Assembly (NCBI GenBank): GCA_010015745.1
Contig: ML978186.1
Coordinates: 186,001 to 250,000, forward strand
DNA length: 64,000 nucleotides
Origin: Setomelanomma holmii
Taxonomy: Eukaryota; Ascomycota; Dothideomycetes; Pleosporales; Phaeosphaeriaceae
Reading direction: 5' to 3'
Made by a program: the position numbers and the translations under genes. This document shows, piece after piece, positions 1 through 9,343 of this stretch. The notes below the pieces were generated by a model, which searched no databases, was not told the origin of the DNA, and was given only the letters and a program-made list of their open reading frames with translations. Position 1 is the first letter of the stretch; each line of letters begins with the position of its first letter.

Positions 1-1314
1 TTCGTAGTTATTGGTCACAATCCCGTCCGCACCACTGTGTCCAGCAGCACGTTTGGCACAGTCTTCAGCGCAATTCGTAGTGTCAGGCCGAATGTCCCAA
101 TTCAAGGATTTGGTGGACACACTCACATTCGGGACTTCGCGATTTACGACAACAAGGCAACTGGTCTTGAATCGGGCCGGTATTGCGAGACACTGGGCTT
201 TCTGGCTATCTCCGGCATTGAGTCATCAACTTGCAAAGCACCACATGATCCCAAAGGCGTGCCAAATCCTACACGTAGCGCTGTACCACCCCCGAGCACG
301 GGAACGATATCGGCAAGCGTTCAACTTCCTTCCTCAACGACGCCTTCCACTCTCCGTTATTCCAGGCGTTATCTCGACTGGAATCGTAATACGTTCTCCT
401 ACCACGCCAAGGGTAGTCAACGCTACACCGCGTTCGATACCAGCAACGGCGTCTCAGTCACTTCCGAAATTACTTCGGAGCGTAGCAAGCTCAATCTTAC
501 GAACCTTTATGGTTGCGCGCCTGAAACATACTGCCAGTATTGCAAGCCTTTCCTTGCTGAAGGCAATATCTTCAAGCTCCTTCAAACTGCGCTAGCGACC
601 GTGGTGGTTAACGAGACACGCAAAGATACGCCTCGGCTTATCATCATCAACACCGGCAGTGTGAGATTCGATCTGGCGAAGGGTCCATTTACCTACGATG
701 ACTCTTTCATCGTATCGCCGTTTGATGACGCATTCCAGTTCATCGCGGATGTACCATATGACCAAGCGTCAAAGGTGCTTGGCATTCTCAATGCCGGCCC
801 TTTCCAGAAGAAGAAGCGCGACCTCGAGACAGCAGACTTCAACTTCAGTCCTATTCTTGCCGATCGCGACACTTGTATCGATCCACCGCTTACACACCAG
901 TACGACGGTCTGACTAGGCGTTCGAAGCAGGGCGGCCGCCTCATTCGTCGGCAATCCACCTCGCCAACACCAGGTTACACGACAACGGATGACTTTGGAA
1001 CCGATGGTGATGACACGATTCATTCCAAAATCCCAAATTATTCGCAGCCCAATGATCTCCAAGCGAATGCTTCGTTTCCCACTGATAGTTCGACACCGGC
1101 GACGGTAGATCTGGTCTTCCTTGACTTCATCGCAAGCTATATTGTCAACGCACTTAATACGCCTGATGTTGGAGGTAGCTTCTCGTTGAGTCAGGTGTCC
1201 TACTATTTGCCCAAGAGCTTCACGACGAACAGCTATCTGCCGGCGTATGCAAAGATTGCTTGGAAGGACAATGTACCGAATTGCCCCGTCGGTGCGGGCA
1301 TCGGAAGCTCATGA
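1..1314 (+). CDS. Calcineurin-like phosphoesterase / 5'-nucleotidase-like protein, 5' end cut by the window edge
   Basis: The frame is open from base 1 and ends at TGA 1312-1314, so the visible part is the C-terminal 437 residues of a longer protein. Near the start are FVVIGHNPVRT and GFGGHTHIRD; GGHTHxRD is the C-terminal metal-ligand motif of calcineurin-like metallophosphoesterases. Further on, GCAPETYCQYC and SPFDDAFQFI fit the C-terminal half of the fungal 5'-nucleotidase-like family that includes yeast YHR202W. Known family role: hydrolysis of phosphate esters, often in secretory or vacuolar compartments. The N-terminal metal ligands and any signal peptide lie outside the window. No intron is needed in the visible part, and codons are undamaged although transposon relics begin about 480 bp downstream. 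The exact substrate cannot be inferred. Confidence 0.8.
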   Translation, partial: FVVIGHNPVRTTVSSSTFGTVFSAIRSVRPNVPIQGFGGHTHIRDFAIYDNKATGLESGRYCETLGFLAISGIESSTCKAPHDPKGVPNPTRSAVPPPSTGTISASVQLPSSTTPSTLRYSRRYLDWNRNTFSYHAKGSQRYTAFDTSNGVSVTSEITSERSKLNLTNLYGCAPETYCQYCKPFLAEGNIFKLLQTALATVVVNETRKDTPRLIIINTGSVRFDLAKGPFTYDDSFIVSPFDDAFQFIADVPYDQASKVLGILNAGPFQKKKRDLETADFNFSPILADRDTCIDPPLTHQYDGLTRRSKQGGRLIRRQSTSPTPGYTTTDDFGTDGDDTIHSKIPNYSQPNDLQANASFPTDSSTPATVDLVFLDFIASYIVNALNTPDVGGSFSLSQVSYYLPKSFTTNSYLPAYAKIAWKDNVPNCPVGAGIGSS

Positions 1315-1794
1315 GCGAATATTACCGCAAAAACGGAGCTATTTGATGTCTCGGCTCTAATGTCTCACAGATTCGTGTATGACTCCAGTAACCTGTTTAA
1401 ACATTCGCAAGAAACGAGTAACCAATTCCAGTCTCCCCACACTTCTGCAAAGCGGCCAACGTTTTCAATTCGACAGGACTGTGTCCAAAGCGGACACATA
1501 TCATTGCGATACCTAATGAGCACAAGCCGCGTTCATTTTTTGGCGATTGCCGTCTCTTCTGGTTGTCCCAGCTCAACATGGTGATTTAGCGCTCCACGTT
1601 TTAGCGTTGTGGTGCAGCGACCCTTTCCCCTCATACAAGACAAATAATCGTTTACCAAGCGCTTGACACTTGTCAGCGGTTATTTCCCATAGCCTTGCCA
1701 GACTCTTTCCTCAAATTTCTTTTAGCTCACACGGCAGCATCGCTAAGAATTGACAACAGCAATTCACCTGCAGCATCATTGTGAAACGCAGACT
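1315..1794. other. Intergenic, nothing recognised
   Basis: This is the 3' flank of the phosphoesterase gene. Only short shadow frames are present, with no repeat, RNA or protein signature that I can name. It ends where GGCTTG/CAAGCC-rich hAT subterminal sequence starts. Confidence 0.5.
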
Positions 1795-2217
1795 TGTCAA
1801 CAAACAAGCCAAGCCAGCCACGGGCTTCGGTCCGACTTAAGGCTTGATAGCAAAGGACTACGCTTGGCTTAACAGGGCTATCAAGCTGATTTTCATGGCT
1901 TGATTTGAGGCTTGATTGATAGGCTTGATAGTCTATTTCCTAACTATCTTTGGTGTTGCAGTCGTCATCCTATGTGCTCATATCATACAAAGCGTCCAAA
2001 TCAGCGTCTGCTAACGCTGCCTTTGCTGCAATATTGTTGTCGCCTAGGCCAGCTTTTCGCCACCGTCTTAAGCACTGTATCGCCGCCAATAGTTGAGGTT
2101 GCATACCCCATCGGCGAGGCTCTAAGAGGTTACTAAGTTCGCTAAACATGCGCTTACACTCATAGCTTAATGCTAGGATAGAGAGCACGTTAAGCGCAAG
2201 CTAGCTAAGGTTAGAGT
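1795..2217 (-). mobile_element. hAT transposon relic (3' end: dimerisation domain and terminal region)
   Basis: Read on the minus strand, 2217-1970 encodes a hAT C-terminal dimerisation segment: SYECKRMFSELSNLLEPRR followed by PQLLAAIQCLRRWRKAGL. The same block occurs on the plus strand near 12660-12850 (SSCECERMFSELGDLLEP), so the two are copies of one family. One in-frame TAG lies just upstream (NLS*LALNVLSI). The outer part, 1795-1935, is packed with GGCTTG/CAAGCC motifs and begins TTGTCAACAAACAAGCC, matching the right terminus of the larger hAT at about 13275-13295. The 5' part of the element is missing and copia sequence abuts at about 2218. Confidence 0.7.
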
Positions 2218-2443
2218 AACAATTGCGCAGTGTTACCTAGTATTTGATAGGGTTGTTTACATGTTCGGTGCCCTTGAGGCAGATGGCTGATTGCTTCTTG
2301 ATTGACGTGTCCAAACATTCTGTGAGCTCCTATACTGCTTACTTGGACTGGCTTTCTTTTCTTTCGGGAGGGCTTGGGCTGATACTTGGCGGCATAGACT
2401 GACATTTCTCCTGGGGATGGACGAGCAGTCTCATCGGCGTCTG

Positions 2444-3184
2444 TCAGCCAGTGACCGTTTCTGTACTCAAGGTGACATATTGTGGTGTAGTAGAAAGGCA
2501 CGTGACGGGGTAGCTTGGCATAAGGCATGGGTAAATTGTACCGTAAGGGAGAGTAGATTTTAGGATCCTATCATGAACCACGAGACCTATCGCCATGTAG
2601 TACTCAATACTAACCTTCACCCAACACCTCAATTGCGGGTCGAACCCTGACTTTCTCAGCATGTACACAGTACTATGCCACAATATCACCTGCGACAGCG
2701 TCTGCTGGTAAAGGCAGCTACATCCAGAGTCAAAATGAATCTCAAGGCTGTGGAACCTTGATAATCCAACTACGCTGGTGAAGAAACTGGGTATGTATGC
2801 AACATAGGTAAGCTTGAACGTCCGAGTTCCTGACGGTGCGTCGACCTGGAGCTGTACCTCACCCCATTCTTCAATCTGAACCAGTTGACCTCCTGCGTAC
2901 ACACAATCTCCTGGCCGTGCTTGGGCTGTCTTAGTCCAGCCAAACGCCTTGGAGTTTGTCACATGCGCATTTGAGCCAGGGTCAAGTATCCATCGATTGA
3001 TAAGAGGTGGCTGTACCTCCTGGTCGCCTGTTGGGCTTACAGCAGCAGCCGTCTGTAGCACTGCAATCAGGTGCGATGTGCCTGCTGGAGGCTTGCGGTC
3101 GTTGTGGACGACCAGGTTCCCTGTGCTTTGCTGGAGACCTTTCTCCACTCTCTCAAGCACCCTAGCAAGGTAGCTTTGACTCAT
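2444..3184 (-). pseudogene. Copia protease/pol fragment
   Basis: The frame contains WILDPGSNAHVTNSKAF, the copia protease active-site region; the usual pattern is WIxDSGAxxHM, and here P replaces S after the catalytic Asp. It continues with GQLVQIEEWGEVQL and LTYVAYIPSFFTSVVGLSR, matching the region after the protease. The frame is lost towards the pre-integrase segment, which is read in another frame (2528-2250). A substituted D-S-G triad and a broken frame argue against activity. Confidence 0.75.
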
Positions 3185-3455
3185 CCTTAGCCTGTCAAAC
3201 TTCTAGACCGTCTGCTGATCAGGCATCCAGCCTACATCTCGGAGCTTAGCGTTAACGTACGGGCAGTCATTGAATCTGTGCTTCTCGCCACACAGACATG
3301 TGGGTCCTTAGCTAGCTCTTTCTTTCTTGTCCCCCTTTTCCTGTGGGGCCACACCAAGAGTTGCAAATGTCCCAAGCCTTGACGCTGTTGGTCGAAGGCG
3401 TTGGTAGTACGATCGATACTCAGCAACAAGCTCTGCAATTGCCGTGAATGGAGCC

Positions 3456-3929
3456 TTATCCTGATAGCAACAACTGGTAGTGTGCGCGGAGCTGATAATT
3501 GCGCTCACTTGTGCTTGGATAGAGGTGCTTCTTGAGCGTTTTGAGTCGGTAGTACGCGGTTGGACAGTTGGTAATTATGTGGATATGGCAGGCAGCAATC
3601 GTCCTGCTGATCTCGTGGTTGAAATCCCTCAACACCCTTTCCTTCTTCAGCCATACCGCCTCTTGCCTTGCAAATACCTTCAGCCATAGCTCATAACGGG
3701 CAACCTCCTGGTCCGTAAGGTCCAAAAATGAAAACTCGTGCTCATGCTGTTGAGCATTCTGTTGGGAACTGAACTCCTCAGGCCCCTTTTCCTGAGGTTG
3801 TTCAGTTTCAATCTTCCTCACTTGATCATCACTCAGTGATGGATCAACGTATTGCCAGAGCTGATTTCTCTCTGCACTGTCCTTGCGTAGGAACAGCCAC
3901 TTAGTCCAATCAGATGGCTTGTTGAGCAC
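3456..3929 (-). pseudogene. Copia gag-like fragment
   Basis: A 157-residue frame starts MLNKPSDWTKWLFLRKDSAE and contains a charged Q/E-rich stretch and RYELWLKVFARQEAVW. This is the N-terminal gag (UBN2-like) layout seen in fungal copia elements, where an opening 'W..W...' block precedes helical gag. It lies immediately 5' of the protease fragment on the same strand. A frame change separates it from the protease, and no CCHC knuckle is visible. Assignment rests mainly on position in the element. Confidence 0.55.
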
Positions 3930-4127
3930 TACTGTCGCTTTTATGACGAGGGAATCTGCCTCAGCCGTCCTGACAGTAGGTGCAGTACAGCGTCAGACAA
4001 GCTACCGCGATCAAAGTCTCTTGCAGCCTCTTGATCAGTCTCTGATCTGCTGCTACTATGTCGTCCTAGGTAGATGAATGAGCGATAAGGTGAACACAAC
4101 GATTTAAAAGAAGGCTTCCAGGCTCAT

Positions 4128-4254
4128 AACTGTAAGCCTGTACAGCGCTGTCAAGTGAGGAAGAAGAAGTGTTGGTTGTATTACAAGTTATGGACAATGA
4201 GCACAATATATAGACGAAATTAGCCAATGAGACTCGCCTGAATAGGCTGACAAA
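4128..4254 (-). repeat. LTR segment of the copia element
   Basis: This segment lies upstream of gag on the element's own strand. It is about 90 per cent identical, in inverted orientation, to 31914-32043; the two differ by a few substitutions and one extra GAA triplet in a GAA run. A terminal repeat next to gag plus a second isolated copy elsewhere supports LTR status. The outer LTR ends were not fixed with confidence. Confidence 0.7.
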
Positions 4255-4299
4255 CAAGCACCAGAACTCCGGCGTATATAATCCAGTCTTATATTGTAC

Positions 4300-6810
4300 A
4301 CGTTGCGTGTGCGTCTCATCCTTTTGAGAAAGGTTGCAGCTGTAACGACCAACAATTGCAGGTGATAAGTCCGAAAACTATTTCAACGTAGTTTACCCAA
4401 GCCCTTTCATGTCACACAATATTAACTACGAGCACGAAAGTCGTCCGAAAGGACTTACGCGACCTCCCGCACATCTCTTTGCATGTATCCAAGGCTCAGA
4501 CTTGCTATCAGTCAGTTCAGTCCGGACTGAAATATGTGCACACTGCCAAAACCTTATATCTCATCACGGATAGGAAGGAAATTGAAGATGTGAGCATGGC
4601 TTTACTTCTTTTGTCTATGCGCACGATCCTTAGGGAGGTATGTGCTTCCGTTGGTGTAGCAACAGCACTAGCGTGCACGGATTTCAGCGCGGACTGAACT
4701 GACTGATAGCAAGTCTGGCAAGGCTAGTAGAAATCTGCAACAACTCAGGAGCTTTCTCCCCAATAGCAATTCAGGTTGATCAGAACTGCGCGTGAAGACT
4801 GCCCGAGAGGCGTCCATCCTCCGTCGGATTAACCTCAATAACTTCTCCACTCTTCGGACCCGTCTTTCTCAACAGCCAGGAACCCCACTCCTCTTTCAGA
4901 ACTCTGCGGTTGGAGTATGCCGACTCTTGTTGCACTATGCAGCTGCTTCCATTCATTTTAGAAAGATGGCCTGATTCGTGATCATCCAAAGGTTTGCATT
5001 GGACAAAGGGTGGCGGCAGCGTTGAAGAGGTGGGGTTCATCCATGTAAAAAAAATGAACTTTCGACGGCGCGGACCCATGGGTCGAAGGTTGTTCTCTGA
5101 CGGCTTGACCGCTTGGTGCAATGCCGACCCCGCTATGCAGGTTCAAACCCAGCGAGAGTCAAGTGAGGAGAACCGCGCTCGGTATCCGAGTCATGCACAG
5201 GAAAGGAGCACATGATCTTACCCACGACGGCGATGCCGGTGGAGATGGGTAAAATGCACCTCGCGTAGGAAGTATGCAACTTGGGTTGATTCATGATGCA
5301 AACGACAGCTCATGTACCATAGAGTAGTCGAGCAGCTTGTCCAGTCCTGAATGGAGGTATGTAGAGAGCTTTTGACAGAAGCATGCGCCGTATCTCAGGT
5401 TGACTAGGAAACCGATTCTTCTTTTATTTCAGCTGCCTAGATCGACTCAAGTATGCTCGGGCCAAAAAAAGTCTTTCCCAAAACGATCTTGCAAGGAGAA
5501 GCATTGCCTCATAAGAAGACTTGACCACACGCAAATATGCTTTCAGGGGGACTGTGACAAGCTGATGTGGCTGTGAATATGTACATGTAAGGTCACGGAC
5601 CTGCATTGAATATTTGCCAAATCATCTCAGTCGTATGAGCACCATCGACTTGCTTAATGTGGGTAGTGAGGCCCTTGTGCGAGCGCACATCGCGAATTGC
5701 CTTCGAGTTGGGCCGACCAACGAGGCCATTGTCCAAGATACACGGGGAATTGAAGACCGCGAGATACAGCTGAGGATAGACGATCTGGAGGCAGCTTGCG
5801 CGGAGGGGCATACGAAAACTTACTTGTGTGGGTGTACATATGAATCCCGCAATATTTCCCAACAACCACCTGCAGTCATCTTTTTTCCCAGAGGATACAG
5901 GAACAGGACACTATTCCCGCGCCTAGGAGACCTTAGAGTCGTAGCAAGTGCGGGCCGGTCCGGGCAGCTAGAAGGTGGACCCACCTGCGTATCGACCCAG
6001 TTAATTGGGAGAAGCGGAGTTTTTACATGGACATCTTGTTCATCTGCTACTCCGCCTTCGATCTGAGCCTGATATATTTCATTCTCTATTGTCGTTGCAC
6101 AAGGGTGAGGATATAATTTTTAGGAGTTGTCTGAACAGATGCTCATTTTAGTGTGAATAAGATGAAGCAGAAATGTCAATGATCGTTCGTGCCGACCGTG
6201 GCACGCATGGAGAAGACTTTCGCGCTAATGTTAGTGGCTTGGCAAGGCTCGGACGCGTTGCAACTCTACTTTAGTCAACCAAACCTCACCAGGGCAATGC
6301 CAACCATCAACTCGATTCTCTCTGACTTCGACACATCAAAAGAGCGAGAATCTGATGGATTCCTCTGATTGCGCGAAGTCGGATCGCCAATGCTGGTCAA
6401 AGATGCTCGACGGGATTCCCAAAGTGCGTTGTACCGGTCTGGCTGCCTTTTTGCCGTATTGCCGACCCAAACCAGCATTTGCAACTCCTGCAGTTAGACT
6501 GAAAAAGGGTTCATGAATACGGCGACCATAATTTCCCACCCGGAATCCCACCAGTGGTTCCTAGAAACCGAGTGGTTTGACGATGCCGGGTGAGGATGAA
6601 CCGCCCGCTATCTTAGTATCTTGGAATGGACCAAATCCCGCAAGAGACACTCTATCGAGGAACCAGAAACCAGTCCACTTTCTGTTCCATCATCATGCAA
6701 TTGTTGAATCTATCTTTACATTAGTGTGGTCCCCCGCTTGCCGACCATCAGGTTGATGACTTTAAAAGAAGTCCACTCCCCGGGGATTGATTAATCAGTT
6801 AATCTTTCTT
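4300..6810. other. About 2.5 kb without a recognisable gene
   Basis: Several frames of 60-150 codons exist on both strands, the longest at 5614-6066 on the plus strand. None shows a family motif, plausible start context or intron structure, and most overlap equally long frames on the other strand. I see no repeat arms here. It may be degraded intergenic or old repeat DNA, or hold the promoter and a first exon of the PAN-domain gene at its right end. Confidence 0.4.
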
Positions 6811-6844
6811 TCACCAGACAGTCGAGACTGACGTGACAGCTACT

Positions 6845-8823
6845 ATGACGGCCGTAACGACTGGTTGCTCCTTCGTTGCATCGGACCTTGTGTCCGAGTA
6901 CAGCGGACAGGTAAGCAATGCCGTCTGTGGTCTTTATGTATTCTCTCCACTGACTTCATTCGTCGCTACTAGGTGCCAACCTTTAGCTACCGCGCCACAA
7001 GTCATTCGGACGACTATTTCGGCGTCCAGATGACCTTCTTGACTGGCACCTCGACTTGTTATGGAGCCACACCATCGGGAACTCCGTACATCACCAATTC
7101 GGCCGCTGGTTTTTCGCGAGACTGCCTCTGGAATTACATTGCTTCGCAAGAGTACACGGCGCTTGTCTGCACGGCTTCCGTCACCGATATTCCTGATGGC
7201 CCGCTCACTATCAGCTACGAGGGTGTTGCCGCAGACGCCGCTCAGAGCCCAATGCCGTTCGTAGCCACCTTTGGCCCATCTCCAACGGCCCAGGTAACGA
7301 CCACCTCCACTACTACTAGCATCCTGGATGTAATTGCCACTTCCACCGCATCTGCTGACCCAATTACCACCGTGACCGTGACTGAAAGTGGCTCCCCAAT
7401 TAACGGTCAGAACACAGTCCAGGTTACTCAGCCGACGACATCGACCAGCACGGTCTATGTCAGCTCGTGCTCGAGCTCCAGCCCTGCCATGGCTTCATCT
7501 ACTCCCTCGTCAGACCCCTCATCTTCCAGGATTTCTTCCTCATCTGGGGTCTCATCTACTACACTGCCTCCTACGTCTATAGCGTTGGCATCATCAACCT
7601 CAACGAGTGTTCCGCCCAGCTCAACAGTCTTCTGCCCAGGTAGCGACGGTAGTATCATCCAGACGTACGCCGGTCCAATCCAGGATGAGTGCTACACGGA
7701 CCGACCCAACTATGACACCAACTATGATACCGACTATGATTCCGACTATGATACCGACTATGATACCAATCATGATATTTCTGGCAACCCTCTGTATCCT
7801 GGCACTTACGAAGGCTGCTTGGCGGCTTGCGCCGCTCGTTCAGACTGCCAGCAAGTGGCCTACGTGCCTGGTGGTCCCTGCTATCTCGAGAGCGCTGTTG
7901 GCTACCCGAACAAGAGTGGGAACGTCATTGGTGGCAGACTGCTCGCCAATAGACAGGTCGCATCGTCGGTCTCTTCAAAGGCCACTACTTCTTCAGTATC
8001 AGTGTCGCGCACTTCGGCCATCGCTTCACCCACTTCTTACCAGACCACAACCGTCACCACCACGGTCTCTGGCACAGGCTACCAATGCACCTGCAAGCCT
8101 ACTGATGCTCCTACTCTCGTCTGCCCTTCCGCTGATGGAACGACTCACACCAGTGACTGCGGGGCGACATACGCGATCGAGTGCGCCGCTGATCGACATG
8201 GAAACGATCGTAAGTGAATACTCGTACCTTCTTGACTGACACTAAGAGTTTGTCTAGTTGCCGGCAGTATCCTACACGTTGATAACCTGAGTAGGTGCAT
8301 CAAGGCTTGTGATAACACGCCTGGCTGCGTTGGCGTCTCTTATAGCCCTGGTTTCCCTCCCTCATGCTACCTGAAGGGCGCAGTCGGTGCCCTTAGTGTC
8401 AACAGCAACATTTGGGGTGCACGCCAGCTTACTTCATGCTCGACGACCGGCAAGCTCAAGCTTCACCGCAAGCGTGTCGTGCACGCCGTGCCTGTCAAGA
8501 AGGCCATTGAGAAGCGCGGTATCCCTTACGGCCCTGATTATACCTATATCACAGGCACTTCCACGGTCGTTAGTACTTCTACGAGCACTAGTACCACTGC
8601 CACAACGTAAGTCTTGCCGTCCCAATGTTGATTACACCGTCATGCTCGGTGCTGACTTCATGAAAGCACCGTCACGCCTACTGAGTCTGGCGCCACCACG
8701 ATCACGGTATACACAACTGCCTATGTCACGGCTGTTGTCACTAGTGCCGTGCCGTCCACCACTGTAACATCGGTCACTGTAACGACTTGCCCTGCCATGA
8801 GCGCGCCTGAGCTTAAGCTCTGA
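6845..8823 (+). CDS. Ser/Thr-rich extracellular protein with two PAN/Apple-like repeats (four exons)
   Basis: Exons are 6845-6910, 6973-8209, 8258-8606 and 8667-8823; introns of 62, 48 and 60 nt have GT..AG borders, and the spliced frame gives 602 residues. The N-terminal 130 residues are unassigned. A long S/T/P/V stalk follows, typical of O-mannosylated cell-surface proteins. Two Cys-rich PAN/Apple-like repeats follow: one around YEGCLAACAARSDCQQVAYV, the second around SRCIKACDNTPGCVGVSYS. The end is another T/V-rich tail (TVTVTTCPAMSAPELKL). Known role of such modules: carbohydrate or protein binding outside the cell. No signal peptide follows ATG 6845; the reading frame is open upstream to an AG at 6816-6817, so a 5' exon carrying the signal may be missing from this model. 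No GPI signal is obvious. Confidence 0.75.
7711..7770 (+). repeat. In-frame 12-bp minisatellite, five units (Tyr-Asp-Thr/Ser-Asn/Asp)
   Basis: Five consecutive 12-bp units of the form TATGAYWCCRAY run inside exon 2 of the PAN-domain gene and encode YDTN-YDTD-YDSD-YDTD-YDTN. The unit length is a multiple of three, so copy number can change without breaking the frame. The block sits between the S/T stalk and the first PAN repeat and gives a short acidic, tyrosine-rich linker. Confidence 0.9.
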
Positions 8824-9059
8824 TCTAGGTAATTTACGCGTCGTTCAGCGACATGTTATCGTGCTAGATCCTAAAAGCGCTTTTCGAAGTTGCAAGGCTG
8901 CAGGCGTAATGGAGTTATGGCGTTACTTGTAGTTGTTGAATAGATTTAATTTCTTCTCTTCTTGTTTGCAGCCGCTTCTTCTGGAGGTAGCTGCATTGTT
9001 AGGGTATCATTGATAGAATCTGGTGTTAATAGACACATGGTGGAGATCATCACAGTCCG
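8824..9059. other. 3' flank of the PAN-domain gene
   Basis: No coding signal. The sequence is AT-rich and probably holds the 3' UTR of the preceding gene before the left end of the hAT composite at about 9060. Confidence 0.4.
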
Positions 9060-9108
9060 CAACAAGCAAGTCAATCAAGTTTGGAGTCGTTGATTGGCTT
9101 GCTTGTTA
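9060..9108. repeat. Hairpin at the left end of the hAT composite
   Basis: Two 19-base arms (about 9060-9078 and 9090-9108) are inverted copies with two mismatches around an 11-base spacer. Both arms carry the CAAGCAAG/CTTGCTTG motif found at the other hAT termini in this window. It may be a terminus juxtaposed with a subterminal repeat, or a footprint of an excision. Confidence 0.55.
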
Positions 9109-9275
9109 GTGACGTGCTCGTGGCTCAATTGTGGCTTGCTTATTAGTGTCTTAGGGTAGCTTAATTGCGACTTTATTAGTAGATTAGTTAATTAATAGAC
9201 CTACATGCCCCCTTAATCTCTCTTAGGATACTTAGCTGCGCAGGCAAGGGAATGATGACTAAGCGAGTGACTAAG

Positions 9276-9321
9276 CTAACTTGTTCCACCAGCAAGTGGC
9301 CCACCCCACCAAAACGCGCTC
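9276..9321 (+). repeat. Left terminal inverted repeat of the pogo element
   Basis: CTAACTTGTTCCACCAGCAA and the following 26 bases are the inverted copy of 11197-11242. The single mismatch is T at 9281, opposite the G expected from the right arm. Confidence 0.9.
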
Positions 9322-9343
9322 AACGCGTCTTATTCCATCAACA

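Larger units (their letters stand above)
2218..4254 (-). mobile_element. Truncated Ty1/copia-type LTR retrotransposon (LTR, gag, protease, GAG-pre-integrase)
   Basis: On the minus strand the order from 4254 down is an LTR segment, a gag-like frame (3929-3456), a copia aspartic protease (3184-2444) and a GAG-pre-integrase segment with the H...GHV pattern RMFGHVNQEAISHL (about 2350-2270). Integrase core, reverse transcriptase, RNase H and the 3' LTR are absent, because hAT sequence begins at about 2217. The frames are separated by stops and shifts, so the element is dead. The order protease, pre-integrase, then presumably integrase is typical of copia rather than gypsy elements. Confidence 0.8.

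Noticed and set aside
7711..7770. CRISPR-like or regulatory direct repeat
   Set aside because: Units are 12 bp, contiguous and in frame in a coding exon, and the genome is fungal.
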